13,198 bases of DNA, taken from Desulfobacterales bacterium (GTDB taxonomy: Bacteria; Desulfobacterota; Desulfobacteria; Desulfobacterales; Desulfobacteraceae). The stretch is from NCBI GenBank assembly GCA_022361135.1, contig JAKSBM010000669.1:1-13198 (forward strand). Direction: 5' to 3'. Positions 1-7,665 of the stretch are shown piece after piece (position 1 is the stretch's first letter; every line of letters starts with the position of its first letter). The notes beneath the pieces were generated by a model. That model had not been told where the DNA came from. It did no database searches and was given only the letters and a program-made list of their open reading frames with translations. The position numbers and the translations under genes were made by a program.

Positions 1-51
1 AATACGAACGCTATTTATAGAATTCAGCTCTCCAACACGGTTAACCATGGG

Positions 52-203
52 ATTTGCCGATCACACCCGGAGGATCAGGTGATGGCGGGGGGAGGGAGAT
101 GGAGCGGGCGTTAAGGACTCTGGCAGCTTTTGGAAGAATGGGCCGTGGTCCTTCGCAGCCGTTGCGACCGGGACGATCGCAAACCACCATGGCATCACCC
201 GGC
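52..203 (+). repeat. Interspersed repeat, copy A (decayed right end)
   Basis: This stretch matches, in inverted orientation, a second copy at the far end of the window (13018-13184). Positions 72-116 are identical over 45 bases to the reverse complement of 13120-13164, and the similarity continues with substitutions on both sides. The G-rich block at 78-100 is one arm of the terminal inverted repeat that copy B keeps at both ends. In copy A the right arm has lost its C-run and only a remnant near 190-202 is left. A short inner hairpin survives (TTGCGA/TCGCAA). The copy ends a few bases beyond the yaaA stop. It encodes nothing recognisable. The outer 1-51 bases show no feature I can support. 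Confidence 0.85.
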
Positions 204-209
204 TGATTT

Positions 210-947
210 TCACCGGATAAAAAACCATTCCCTTTCCGTGGAAAGCTCCGGGTCAAATCCATAGCCGTCAATGGCCTCTTCCTTCAATGCCAAGGGATCG
301 GTGATCCCACGGCGGATGATGTGGCCGGCAAAGGCCCCCCGGGCCTGCTTGGCACGGACGGAAAGATTTTTCAACTTTTCCCCGGCCCGTTCCCGGAATT
401 GGAGCTGGATCATCCGCCCCTTAAGGGTTTGGGGCTGGAGGATGGAGGCATACTCCTGGGAGGCCAGATTCAGCAGGGGTTCATCCGGGGCCAGCAACTG
501 GTCAAAATAAAGATTGATCCGCTCCTGCCAGAAGGCCTTCATGCCTTGGCCATTGATTTTCAAAGGGGTGTTGAAATCCAGGCGATAGGGTTTCACCGCA
601 TCCAGGGGGGAGAGGATGCCGTAGAGGCCGGAAAAAATCCGCACATGGGCGGCGGCAACGGAAATTTCCTCCTGTGAAAGACTTGGGGCATCCAGGGTTT
701 TAAAGGCTTCCCCCCGGAAGACAAAGAGGGCGGGACCGGCCTGGGCGTCGTCAAAGCCGTGGATCTGATCCCGGCTCTTCCGGATCAAGGCATCGCTGGC
801 CTTGTACAGGACCTTGAGCCCATTGAAATCCAAGGTGGACAATTGCTGGATCAACTCCCGGGCGGCGGATTCAAAGGTCGGCCGGGGCATGGCCGCCCGG
901 GAATGGGCCGGGGTCATGGTCTTGGTGGGGGATAAAATCAGTTTCAT
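210..947 (-). CDS. yaaA: YaaA family peroxide-stress protein (DUF328/UPF0246)
   Basis: 245 residues, close to the usual length of about 250 for the family. Family hallmarks are visible in order: KLILSPTKTM at the N-terminus (residues 2-11), SGLYGILSPLDAVKPYRLDF (106-125), NLASQEYASIL (160-170) and RRGITDPLALKEE near the C-terminus (212-224). In E. coli YaaA is a cytosolic DNA-binding protein that lowers intracellular free iron and so limits Fenton damage during hydrogen peroxide stress; that role is family knowledge, not shown here. The ATG start is supported by a strong GAGGAGG ribosome site at 952-958. The gene stands alone on the minus strand, 114 bp downstream of the sigma-54 activator gene, so some readthrough is possible. 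An antioxidant role would suit an anaerobe exposed to oxygen. Confidence 0.93.
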   Translation of the reverse strand: MKLILSPTKTMTPAHSRAAMPRPTFESAARELIQQLSTLDFNGLKVLYKASDALIRKSRDQIHGFDDAQAGPALFVFRGEAFKTLDAPSLSQEEISVAAAHVRIFSGLYGILSPLDAVKPYRLDFNTPLKINGQGMKAFWQERINLYFDQLLAPDEPLLNLASQEYASILQPQTLKGRMIQLQFRERAGEKLKNLSVRAKQARGAFAGHIIRRGITDPLALKEEAIDGYGFDPELSTEREWFFIR

Positions 948-986
948 GGGGCCTCCTCAACTGGACTTGGGGTGAATATCATCTCT

Positions 987-1015
987 GTTTTAACACAGGG
1001 GGAAGGCCGGGCCAA
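987..1015 (-). promoter_or_regulatory. Possible sigma-70 promoter of yaaA
   Basis: Reading the minus strand, TTGGCC (1010-1015) is followed by a 17-base spacer and TAAAAC (987-992), about 40 bases before the yaaA start codon. Each hexamer deviates from consensus at two positions, so this is only a candidate. It would let yaaA be expressed independently of the upstream regulator gene. Confidence 0.3.
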
Positions 1016-1061
1016 TGGCGGGTTATCCATCCCCTTCCGGAATCACTACAGCCCCCCGGGA

Positions 1062-2435
1062 TCAAATTCCCAACATCCCCCGCTTTCGCCAGAGGGTGGT
1101 CCGGGAAATACCCAGCTCCCGGGCCGCCGCGGTCTGGTTTCCCCCGTGGCGGTCCAATGCGGCCACCAGGGCTTGCTTTTCGGTTTCCTCCTTCAGGGAG
1201 CGGATGGAAGCCCGGCCCACGGGCAGGGTCAAGGGCGATTCCCCACCCCCCTGGACCGCCTCGGGCAGGGCATGGGGTTCCAGGGTCCGGTCCCGGCTCA
1301 TGACCATGGCGTGTTCCACCGCATTCTGGAGTTCCCGGATGTTCCCGGGCCATGGATACCGGCAAAGCAGCCGCCTGGCAGGCGGAGAAATGCTGGAGGG
1401 ACCGGTGCCGTCGGACCGGTTGCGGATGAATTGTTCGGCCAGCTTGATGATGTCCTCGGGCCGCTCCCGCAAGGGGGGAATATGGATGGGGATGACTGAA
1501 ATCCGATAGTATAAATCCAGGCGGAACCGTCCGGAATCGGCCTCGGCCTTGAGATCGTGGTGGGTGGCGCAGATGAGACGCAGGTCCACGGGGTGGAATT
1601 GATCCTGGCCCACGGGCCGGACCTCCCTGTCCTGGAGGGCCCTGAGCAGCTTCACCTGGAGCCGCTTTTCCATGTCCCCGATTTCATCCAGGAAAAGGGT
1701 CCCCCCCTGGGCTTCCCGGAAGAGGCCGGGGCGGTCGGATACCGCTCCGGTGAAGGCCCCCTTCACATGGCCGAAGAGTTCCGATTCCAGAAGGTCCCCG
1801 GGCAGGGCCCCGCAGTTCACCGCCACAAAGGGATGATTCCGCCGTCGCCCCTGGTCATGGATGGCCCGGGCCGCCATTTCCTTTCCCACTCCGGTTTCAC
1901 CGGTGATGAGCACCGGGGTCTCCACTTCGGCACACCGCTGGATGGCATAGAAAACCGCCTCCATGGCCCGGCCCGTCCCCACCATCCGTTCATGGAGGCG
2001 GCGTTGTTCCATCTCCCGCCGCACCCGGGACAATTCCCTCTCCTTGGCCTCCAGACTCCGCTGGATACTGATATCCGACAACAGAATATTATAGGAGACC
2101 AGGCACCCTTGGGAGTCCCGATTCATGGTGAGTAAAAAACGCACCGGCAAATCGGCCTTGTCCTTTAATCCACGGAGCTCCAGGTCAAATTGATGGGATG
2201 CCTGGTCCGATTCGGCCAGGGCCGCCTTGATCCGGTCCGCCTCCTGTTCATGGACCAGGGAAAGCATATCCCGACCCAGCAGGCTAGTCCGCCGGGCCCC
2301 GGTGAGGGAAAGGGCATTGGCATTCACATCCAAAAGCCGGAAACGGGGATCCACCAGCCAATAACTGATGTTCAATTGATCCAGCAGGGATTTCATTTCC
2401 AGATAATCCGGTCGGGGTACGGGGTGCTGCGCCAT
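1062..2435 (-). CDS. PAS-AAA+-Fis sigma-54-dependent transcriptional activator
   Basis: 457 residues with the classic enhancer-binding-protein layout. An N-terminal PAS sensor (about 10-125) is followed by a charged linker likely to form a coiled coil (about 126-150). The sigma-54 AAA+ domain (about 150-375) has Walker A GETGVGKE (179-186), the sigma-54-contacting GAFTGA loop (226-231), Walker [12 protein letters not shown] (244-254) and the arginine-finger region [10 protein letters not shown] (303-312). A C-terminal Fis-type helix-turn-helix occupies about 420-452 ([20 protein letters not shown]). All ATPase motifs are intact, so it should be an active activator. There is no receiver domain; the PAS domain presumably senses a small ligand or redox signal, identity unknown. 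The ATG is supported by AGGAGG a few bases upstream. It is divergent from the TIGR03084/acyl-CoA dehydrogenase operon, which has a -24/-12 promoter, so it is probably that operon's local activator. Confidence 0.95.
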   Translation of the reverse strand: MAQHPVPRPDYLEMKSLLDQLNISYWLVDPRFRLLDVNANALSLTGARRTSLLGRDMLSLVHEQEADRIKAALAESDQASHQFDLELRGLKDKADLPVRFLLTMNRDSQGCLVSYNILLSDISIQRSLEAKERELSRVRREMEQRRLHERMVGTGRAMEAVFYAIQRCAEVETPVLITGETGVGKEMAARAIHDQGRRRNHPFVAVNCGALPGDLLESELFGHVKGAFTGAVSDRPGLFREAQGGTLFLDEIGDMEKRLQVKLLRALQDREVRPVGQDQFHPVDLRLICATHHDLKAEADSGRFRLDLYYRISVIPIHIPPLRERPEDIIKLAEQFIRNRSDGTGPSSISPPARRLLCRYPWPGNIRELQNAVEHAMVMSRDRTLEPHALPEAVQGGGESPLTLPVGRASIRSLKEETEKQALVAALDRHGGNQTAAARELGISRTTLWRKRGMLGI

Positions 2436-2474
2436 GGGAGCCTCCTGAATTCACAGTTCAATAATGAAACAGCC

Positions 2475-2502
2475 GTTGCAACAGGGTTACGCAAATGAAA
2501 CC
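2475..2502. promoter_or_regulatory. Candidate enhancer (upstream activating site) for the sigma-54 activator
   Basis: A perfect 8-base palindrome GTTGCAAC (2475-2482) sits next to an imperfect dyad GGTTAC-N6-GAAACC (2485-2502). The word AATGAAAC also occurs twice here (2463-2470 and 2494-2501), 31 bases apart, about three helical turns. The cluster lies roughly 110-130 bp upstream of the -24/-12 element, the usual distance for an activator site. Its assignment to the divergent regulator is inference. Confidence 0.35.
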
Positions 2503-2600
2503 ATATGCCAGTCCCGGCTTTGGGTCAAGGATGAAGAAAGGGAACAAATAAAAGTGAAATCATTGTCCATTCCAGTCCCTTGGGGCTTTTTCCGCTCCGT

Positions 2601-2616
2601 CGGCATGCTTCCTGCT
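2601..2616 (+). promoter_or_regulatory. Sigma-54 (-24/-12) promoter of the TIGR03084/acyl-CoA dehydrogenase operon
   Basis: CGGCATGCTTCCTGCT fits the sigma-54 consensus TGGCAYG-N4-TTGCW at all but two positions. The invariant GG (2602-2603) and GC (2614-2615) have the correct spacing. Transcription would start near 2627, leaving a short leader of about 37 bases with the ribosome site AAAGGAGG (2652-2659) before the ATG at 2664. The divergent gene is itself a sigma-54 activator, which strengthens the call. Confidence 0.65.
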
Positions 2617-2663
2617 GCTTCAATGCAAATACCGACAATCCATTCATCTCCAAAGGAGGCCCC

Positions 2664-3452
2664 ATGGATACCATTTGCCGCGACCTGGATCAGGAACACG
2701 AAGCCCTGGAAAGCATCCTGGCTCCCCTGTCCGAATCGGACTGGAACCGGCCCACCCCCTTTGACGGCTGGACCATCAAGGAGCAGGTCTACCACCTCCA
2801 CTATTTTGACCGGGCCGCCCGGCTTTCGGCCACCGATGCCGGGGGTTTCCAGACCCATCTCACGGAGCTCATGGCCATGGGTACGGACTTTGACAAAATC
2901 CACCAGACCATCAATGCCCGGGGCAACGCCCTCACCGGCGCAGCCCTTTTAAAACAATGGCGCAGGGAGGGAAAGGAGCTCATTGGGGCATACGGCCGCC
3001 TCTCACCCAAGGACCGCCTGCCCTGGTATTCCGCCCCCATGGGGGCCCGGTCCTCGGCCACGGCCCGGCTCATGGAAACCTGGGCCCACGGCCTGGACAT
3101 CCTGGACACCCTGGGCATTTCCCCCGGCCCCAGCCCCCGGTTGAAACACATTGCCCACCTGGGCGTATCCACCTTTGCCTGGAGCTTTAAGGTCCGCGGT
3201 CTGACCCCGCCGGAATCCCAGGTCTTTGTTGATCTCCAGGGACCGGATGGGAAACCATGGAGCTGGGGGCCGGAATCTGCCGACACCCGGGTCAGCGGCC
3301 CGGCCATGGATTTCTGCCGGGTGGTGACCCAACGCCGCCATCCCCGGGACACGGACTTAATTATCACGGGCCAGGCCGCCCGGGACTGGATGGAAAATGC
3401 CCAGGCCTTTGCCGGGCCGCCGGAAGAGGGGCCCAAACCGGGTCAACGCTAA
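2664..3452 (+). CDS. TIGR03084-family DinB-like metal-binding protein
   Basis: 262 residues. It belongs to the DinB/mycothiol-dependent maleylpyruvate isomerase-like fold and looks like the TIGR03084 family of uncharacterised metal-binding proteins. The N-terminal four-helix-bundle half carries PFDGWTIKEQVYHLHYFD (32-49) and METWAHGLDI (137-146). By comparison with the His/Glu/His triad of mycothiol-dependent maleylpyruvate isomerase, H44, E138 and H142 are the likely metal ligands. The C-terminal half (about 160-245) is a smaller domain found in these proteins. I chose the ATG at 2664 because a near-perfect AAAGGAGG site precedes it; an upstream in-frame ATG at 2580 would lie before the sigma-54 promoter. 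It is first in an operon with an acyl-CoA dehydrogenase 17 bp downstream, so a role in acyl-CoA or organic acid degradation is likely, but no reaction can be named. Confidence 0.85.
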   Translation: MDTICRDLDQEHEALESILAPLSESDWNRPTPFDGWTIKEQVYHLHYFDRAARLSATDAGGFQTHLTELMAMGTDFDKIHQTINARGNALTGAALLKQWRREGKELIGAYGRLSPKDRLPWYSAPMGARSSATARLMETWAHGLDILDTLGISPGPSPRLKHIAHLGVSTFAWSFKVRGLTPPESQVFVDLQGPDGKPWSWGPESADTRVSGPAMDFCRVVTQRRHPRDTDLIITGQAARDWMENAQAFAGPPEEGPKPGQR

Positions 3453-3469
3453 CCCCACAAGGAGAGACC

Positions 3470-4597
3470 ATGAACTATTTTTCAAAGGAACAGGAGCGAA
3501 CACGCAAGGCGGTCAGGGAAGTGGTCACCAAGGAGATCCTTCCCCACATCCAGGACTGGGAGGAGGCCGAAGAATTCCCCAAATCCCTTTATTCCATCTT
3601 CGGGGAATTGGGATTCCTGGGGCTGGGATACCCGGAATCCGTGGGGGGCAGCGGGGGGGATATTTTTGACATGGTCCTCATGACCGAAGAGCTCATGCGG
3701 GCGGGTTCGGGCGGCCTCACCGCCGGGCTCTGCTCCCTCTCCATCGGCCTGCCCCCCATCGTCAAAAAGGGGAGCCCGGAACAGATTGAAGAATTTGTAA
3801 AACCCGTCTTTGACGGAAAACGCATTGCCGCCCTGGGCATCACCGAACCGGGCTGCGGGTCCGATGTGGCCTCGCTAACCACCACGGCGGAACGCCGGGG
3901 GGATCACTATATTGTCAACGGCAGCAAAACCTTCATCACCAGCGGGGTGCGGGCGGATCAGCTCACCACGGCGGTGCGCACCGGCGGTCCCGGAGCCAAG
4001 GGCATCAGTTTCCTGGTCATTGAGACCGATACCCCGGGCTACAGCGTGGGTAAAAAGCTAAAAAAAATGGGATGGTGGGCATCGGACACGGCGGAAATCT
4101 ATTTTGACAATTGCAGGGTGCCGGCGGCCAACCTCATCGGTGAAGAGAACAAGGGCTTTTACACCATCATGGAAAACTTCCAGACCGAACGGCTATTCCT
4201 TTCGGTCATGGCCAATGAAACCGCCCGGCTGGCACTGGAAGAAGCCCTGGCCTATACCAAGGAACGCTCCGCATTTGGCCGGACCCTGAAGGAATTCCAG
4301 GTCACCCGTCACAAATTGGTGGACATGGCCACCCTGGTGGAGGTGAGCCGGGAATACACCTATGCCGTGGCCGCCCGGATGAATGGGGGGGAAAACCAGC
4401 TCAAGGAAATCTCCATGGCCAAAAACTTTGCCTGCGATGCCGCCGACAAGGTCACCCATGCCGCGGTCCAGCTGTTGGGCGGCTATGGATACATGCGGGA
4501 AAGCCGGGTGGAACGGCTTTACAGGGACAGCCGAATCCTCTCCATCGGCGGGGGAACCACCGAAATCATGAAGGAAATTATTTCGGGATTATTATAG
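3470..4597 (+). CDS. Acyl-CoA dehydrogenase (long-chain/isovaleryl type catalytic base)
   Basis: 375 residues, full length for this FAD-dependent family, which oxidises acyl-CoA to trans-2-enoyl-CoA and passes electrons to ETF in the cytoplasm. Visible features: the all-helical N-terminal domain (1-115); GITEPGCGSDVASLTTTA (123-140) and FITSGV (155-160) lining FAD and substrate; the middle beta domain; and the C-terminal helical domain with ERSAFGRTLKEFQ (265-277), QLLGGYGYMRE (334-344) and GGGTTEIMKEI (360-370). The glutamate usual in the YEGT motif is Gly361 here. Instead there is Glu240 in QTERLFLS, the position used by long-chain and isovaleryl-CoA dehydrogenases, so the enzyme should be active. 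The start is supported by AAGGAGAG. It is co-transcribed with the TIGR03084 gene and ends before a bidirectional terminator. The exact acyl-CoA substrate (long or branched chain) is not determined. Confidence 0.95.
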   Translation: MNYFSKEQERTRKAVREVVTKEILPHIQDWEEAEEFPKSLYSIFGELGFLGLGYPESVGGSGGDIFDMVLMTEELMRAGSGGLTAGLCSLSIGLPPIVKKGSPEQIEEFVKPVFDGKRIAALGITEPGCGSDVASLTTTAERRGDHYIVNGSKTFITSGVRADQLTTAVRTGGPGAKGISFLVIETDTPGYSVGKKLKKMGWWASDTAEIYFDNCRVPAANLIGEENKGFYTIMENFQTERLFLSVMANETARLALEEALAYTKERSAFGRTLKEFQVTRHKLVDMATLVEVSREYTYAVAARMNGGENQLKEISMAKNFACDAADKVTHAAVQLLGGYGYMRESRVERLYRDSRILSIGGGTTEIMKEIISGLL

Positions 4598-4675
4598 ACA
4601 TTTGAACTGGGATTTCCCCGATGGATCCCGATTCCCGGGTTGGGCCGGGCATTGCGGAATGGGGAATCCAAATGA

Positions 4676-4704
4676 AAAAGGGAGGGGACTTTCCCCTCCC
4701 TTTT
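4676..4704. terminator. Bidirectional intrinsic terminator between convergent operons
   Basis: A perfect 12-bp stem AAAAGGGAGGGG (4676-4687) pairs with CCCCTCCCTTTT (4693-4704) around a 5-base loop. The A-run and T-run at its ends let it work on both strands. It would stop the plus-strand acyl-CoA dehydrogenase operon and the minus-strand transporter/phosphohydrolase operon. No gene is seen in 4598-4787. Confidence 0.85.
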
Positions 4705-4787
4705 GTCATCAAGGGCCCATTGCAGGCCCCCGAAGCCCGGCCTCGTGGTTTGGTTTTTGTTAGGATTACGGGGACAGGCGAGTCTTT

Positions 4788-5882
4788 TTATTTGGAAAAG
4801 AACTGGTCCAGCAACGGGGCCAGTTTCTTCCGGGAAATGCCCAGGTTGGCCTGGCCGTGGAAGGAAATCTTGCCTTCCAGGCAGGGTTTCAGGCCCGTGG
4901 GCATTTCAACGGGGCTCAATTCCAGACCCTGTTCCTGGAGGAAGGCCAGCACGGCGTCGTGGCGGTCTGCATCCTTGCAGTAGATGGCCAAATCCCGGTT
5001 GAATTCGGGTGTGGTATAGGCGTTCATGGAAAAGAGCACATCCAGGTTCCGACGCTGGGTCCAGGATTCAAATCCCGGGGCAACGGTGCCGTCCTTTTCA
5101 CCCCATTGGGACAGGGGCAGCAGGGCAGAGGCAATGCCGCAATTGGTGTCGCCGAACTGGAATTCTTTGTAGTCCTTGCGCAGAAGGTCCATGGTGGAAA
5201 GACCATCGGTGTCGAACTTGGCCGCCTGGACCGCCTTGAAGTATTCCCCCTGGTCCGTGGCAACCATGTCCGCCAGCAGGGCGGCAACATCGGCATCCTT
5301 GGGGGTGACCCGGCCGGCTTCGGGGTCCAGATTTACGGTGTCCAGGAGAATGGTGCCGTAAAGGAGGGTGGCAATGGTCTCGTCCAAAAGCTCGGGGGCC
5401 AGTGCCTTGAACTCTTCCCCCACCAGGGAAGCGGTGGAGCCCACGGGCTCGATGACCTTTTTAAAGGCCTGGGCATAGAGATCTTCGTCGGCATGGTGGT
5501 CCAGGATCATGGAAACCTTGTCCCCATAGGCCTGGAACCGGGCAGCCAACTTATTGTGGTCCACCAGCACCAGCTCGGCGGTGTTTTCCATGAGGAGTTC
5601 GAAGTCCACATCGTCCAGGAAAATCAGGGCATTGGTATCAATGCCGGCCCGGCGGAAAACATACACCGCTTCGGTGCGCAGCTTGAAATCGGCCCGGGGG
5701 ATGGGAAGCAGGGGGACAACGTTCTTATCCGTTTCAATGGCATTGAGCAGGTAAGCATAGGTTACGGCAGAAGCCATGGAATCCAGGTCGGCGGCTTCAT
5801 TACCCATGACCAGACGATGGATGGGTTTATATTTGAGATCGGTTCTGGCCTCAACAAGAAAGGCATTGATGGCAGATGTCAT
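4788..5882 (-). CDS. DHH/DHHA2 phosphohydrolase, PPX1/prune-like exopolyphosphatase (or inorganic pyrophosphatase)
   Basis: 364 residues. The N-terminal DHH domain has the metal motifs GNEAADLDSMASAVTYAYL (27-45), LVDHN (106-110), the DHH signature at 128-130 and LLDTVN (179-184). The C-terminal DHHA2 part includes LRKDYKEFQF (234-243), the basic substrate-binding region. Classical family II pyrophosphatase starts with HxxPDxDS; here the motif is GNEAADLDS, with Asn28 where the His would be, as in yeast exopolyphosphatase PPX1 and animal prune. IPRADFKLRTEAVYV (61-75) also resembles PPX1. The likely reaction is release of phosphate from the ends of polyphosphate, using Mn or Mg, in the cytoplasm; pyrophosphate hydrolysis remains possible. 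The ATG at 5882 has AGGAG at good spacing; an earlier in-frame TTG at 5900 overlaps that site and is less likely. It lies 32 bp downstream of the SLC13 transporter gene, so the two form one operon. Confidence 0.85.
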   Translation of the reverse strand: MTSAINAFLVEARTDLKYKPIHRLVMGNEAADLDSMASAVTYAYLLNAIETDKNVVPLLPIPRADFKLRTEAVYVFRRAGIDTNALIFLDDVDFELLMENTAELVLVDHNKLAARFQAYGDKVSMILDHHADEDLYAQAFKKVIEPVGSTASLVGEEFKALAPELLDETIATLLYGTILLDTVNLDPEAGRVTPKDADVAALLADMVATDQGEYFKAVQAAKFDTDGLSTMDLLRKDYKEFQFGDTNCGIASALLPLSQWGEKDGTVAPGFESWTQRRNLDVLFSMNAYTTPEFNRDLAIYCKDADRHDAVLAFLQEQGLELSPVEMPTGLKPCLEGKISFHGQANLGISRKKLAPLLDQFFSK

Positions 5883-5914
5883 AAGGGTCTCCTGATTCAA
5901 GACTAGGTTCCTTT

Positions 5915-7510
5915 TTAAAATAATCCGAACACGCCGTTGGGGGTGTATCCGAGGAATCGATAATAGGTTTCGCCCATGAGGACCACCACAATCCAGCCGA
6001 TGAAGAGCATGGTCACACCAAATTTGAAGGTATCTGTCAAACTATATTGGTCCGTTGCATAAAGCAACAGGGCAGGTTTCGAGTTAAAGGGCAGGGCATA
6101 AACATGCTCGATGAGCATGGCCACGGGCAGTGCCAAGGCCATGGGAGAGAAGCCGAAGGAGTTGGCCACCCCAATGGCAATGGGGACAAAAATCATGGTC
6201 CGCATGGTCTTGGACTGAAAAATCAATGCGGAAAAAAGCATCCCCCCGGTGAGGAGGACATAAAATACCCAGAAGGGGGTGGAGGGGGTTAATCCCAGGG
6301 CGGAAACCCCCGCGTTGACGGCCAGGGAGGGAAGATCGGTCATCTTCAGTCCCGCCCCCAGGGTATAGGCACCGGCGGAAAACATGAGCAGATGCCAGGG
6401 GATGTCCACCTCGCTCCAGTTCACCACGCCCATGCCCGGGAAAAGGGCAACGATGGCTCCCACAAAGGCCACGGCCGTGGGGCTGACCCCATGGTATTTA
6501 TCCGTGGCCCACAGGGCCAGAATGGTGACAAAGATGAGGACGGATTTGATCTCCAACAGGGAAATTTTCCCCATCTTGGCCAATTCCTTTTTCAGGGTTT
6601 CCATGCCCCCGGCCACCTGGGGCAACCGCTCTTCCGGCTTCAGGGGGAAGAAGATCCGGGTCCCCACAAACCAGCCCACAAAGAGCATGGTAAAGGAAAC
6701 CGGGAAGGCCACGATGAGCCAGTCCTGGAAAAAGATATCCGCGCCCACGGCCCCGGCGATGATGGAGGCGGCCAAAAGATTGGCCCCGGAACCGGTGACG
6801 TAACAACCGGCGGAGAGGTTGATGCACAACAGGTTCTGGAGGACAATGTTCCGGCCGAAGTTATTCCGGTTCTTTCCGCCCGTGGCCCCGTAAACCGCAG
6901 CCACCACCATGAAGATGGGCATGAGGATGGCTGCCTTGGCCGTGGTGGCGGAAATAAAGGCGGACATGATCACATTGATGAAGATAAAGCTAAGGAAGAT
7001 GGAAGTAGCGTTCTTTCCGTACTTGATGATGAACCAGAGGGCGAATCGCTTGGCCACTCCTGTTTTCACCAACATGGAGGCCAGGATAAAGGAGAGGATA
7101 TTCAGCCACATGATCTTGTGGCCCAGCTGGGCATAGGCCAGCTTTTCCGGCAGAACACCGGTGAGTACCATGGTGATGATGAGGATCAATGAAGTCAGAT
7201 AGTTGGGAATGGCTTCGGTGATCCAGAGGACAACCGCCCCCACAAAAACGGCCAGCATGGCAATGGCGGACCGGGAAAATGCCGCCGCCCCCAGGGCATC
7301 GTATTGTTTTTTGGCCGCAGCCGACAGCCGGGCCGGGTCCACATTTTCCAGGAAGGGGATGGGCAGAAACCAGAGTATGAGTGCGAACAGGCCCACGGCC
7401 AGGGGAAAACCAGCATATCCCAGCCAAGCTTCCACCTTGCTTTTTTCACGGACGGGCAACCGGTCCATCCGGTAGTTGTCCATATCAAACAGATTCTTTT
7501 CTGTTTCCAT
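5915..7510 (-). CDS. SLC13/DASS-family anion transporter (Na_sulph_symp)
   Basis: 531 residues with about 11-12 hydrophobic segments from residue 30 to the C-terminus; an inner-membrane transporter of the divalent anion:Na+ symporter family (dicarboxylates, sulfate, phosphate). The two-fold internal repeat is visible: AFISATTAKAAILMPI (184-199) and LIFQSKTMRTMIFVPI (429-444) correspond to the paired Ser-Asn-Thr regions, and GSGANLLA (240-247) and PFNSKPALLLYAT (474-486) to the substrate-binding hairpin tips. Both Ser-Asn-Thr motifs are altered (SAT, SKT), so the coupling ion may differ from the sodium norm. I chose the ATG at 7510, preceded by AAGGA; a GTG at 7528 would have no ribosome site. 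It is the first gene of an operon with the PPX1-like phosphohydrolase and divergent from an anion-type porin, pointing to phosphate or sulfate rather than a carboxylate. Substrate not proven. Confidence 0.88.
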   Translation of the reverse strand: METEKNLFDMDNYRMDRLPVREKSKVEAWLGYAGFPLAVGLFALILWFLPIPFLENVDPARLSAAAKKQYDALGAAAFSRSAIAMLAVFVGAVVLWITEAIPNYLTSLILIITMVLTGVLPEKLAYAQLGHKIMWLNILSFILASMLVKTGVAKRFALWFIIKYGKNATSIFLSFIFINVIMSAFISATTAKAAILMPIFMVVAAVYGATGGKNRNNFGRNIVLQNLLCINLSAGCYVTGSGANLLAASIIAGAVGADIFFQDWLIVAFPVSFTMLFVGWFVGTRIFFPLKPEERLPQVAGGMETLKKELAKMGKISLLEIKSVLIFVTILALWATDKYHGVSPTAVAFVGAIVALFPGMGVVNWSEVDIPWHLLMFSAGAYTLGAGLKMTDLPSLAVNAGVSALGLTPSTPFWVFYVLLTGGMLFSALIFQSKTMRTMIFVPIAIGVANSFGFSPMALALPVAMLIEHVYALPFNSKPALLLYATDQYSLTDTFKFGVTMLFIGWIVVVLMGETYYRFLGYTPNGVFGLF

Positions 7511-7564
7511 ATTCTTATCCTTAAACACTTGAGTTCATCTCATGTCCATTCGATTTTCGTGGCT

Positions 7565-7594
7565 TTTATACCGGGCCTTATAATAAATGGTCAA
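7565..7594 (-). promoter_or_regulatory. Sigma-70 promoter of the transporter/phosphohydrolase operon
   Basis: On the minus strand TTGACC (7589-7594) and TATAAA (7565-7570) are separated by 18 bases. Both hexamers are close to consensus. The start codon at 7510 follows about 50 bases downstream. Confidence 0.5.
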
Positions 7595-7624
7595 ATTCGA
7601 ATCCGCTATGGGGGGGATAAGCCC

Positions 7625-7639
7625 TCCTTATGATAAGGA
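7625..7639. promoter_or_regulatory. Perfect palindrome, candidate operator between divergent transporter and porin genes
   Basis: TCCTTATGATAAGGA is a perfect 7-1-7 palindrome lying just upstream of the -35 element of the leftward promoter and about 130 bp before the porin start. ATAAG also occurs at 7617 and 7655 on either side; the copy at 7655 is 22 bases (two helical turns) from the ATAAG inside the palindrome. The placement suits a regulator controlling both directions. It does not match a Pho box. No binding protein can be assigned. Confidence 0.4.
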
Positions 7640-7665
7640 AATGCTATGGGTTTCATAAGCAGACC

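Noticed and set aside
41..271. A small 76-codon minus-strand frame overlapping repeat copy A and the yaaA end
   Set aside because: It lies across the repeat and the yaaA 3' end in another frame, with proline/serine low-complexity output and no ribosome site.
2495..2514. Second possible -24/-12 element on the minus strand upstream of the sigma-54 activator gene (TGGCAT ... TTTGC)
   Set aside because: The distance between GG and GC is wrong for sigma-54 for either available GG (17 or 10 instead of 12).
4857..5906. A 349-codon open frame antisense to the DHH phosphohydrolase gene
   Set aside because: Shadow frame with G/Q/H/V-rich composition and no motif; the opposite strand carries all the DHH/DHHA2 motifs.
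6392..7192. A 266-codon frame antisense to the SLC13 transporter
   Set aside because: H/G/D-rich translation is the complement of membrane-segment codons; no start signal or motif.
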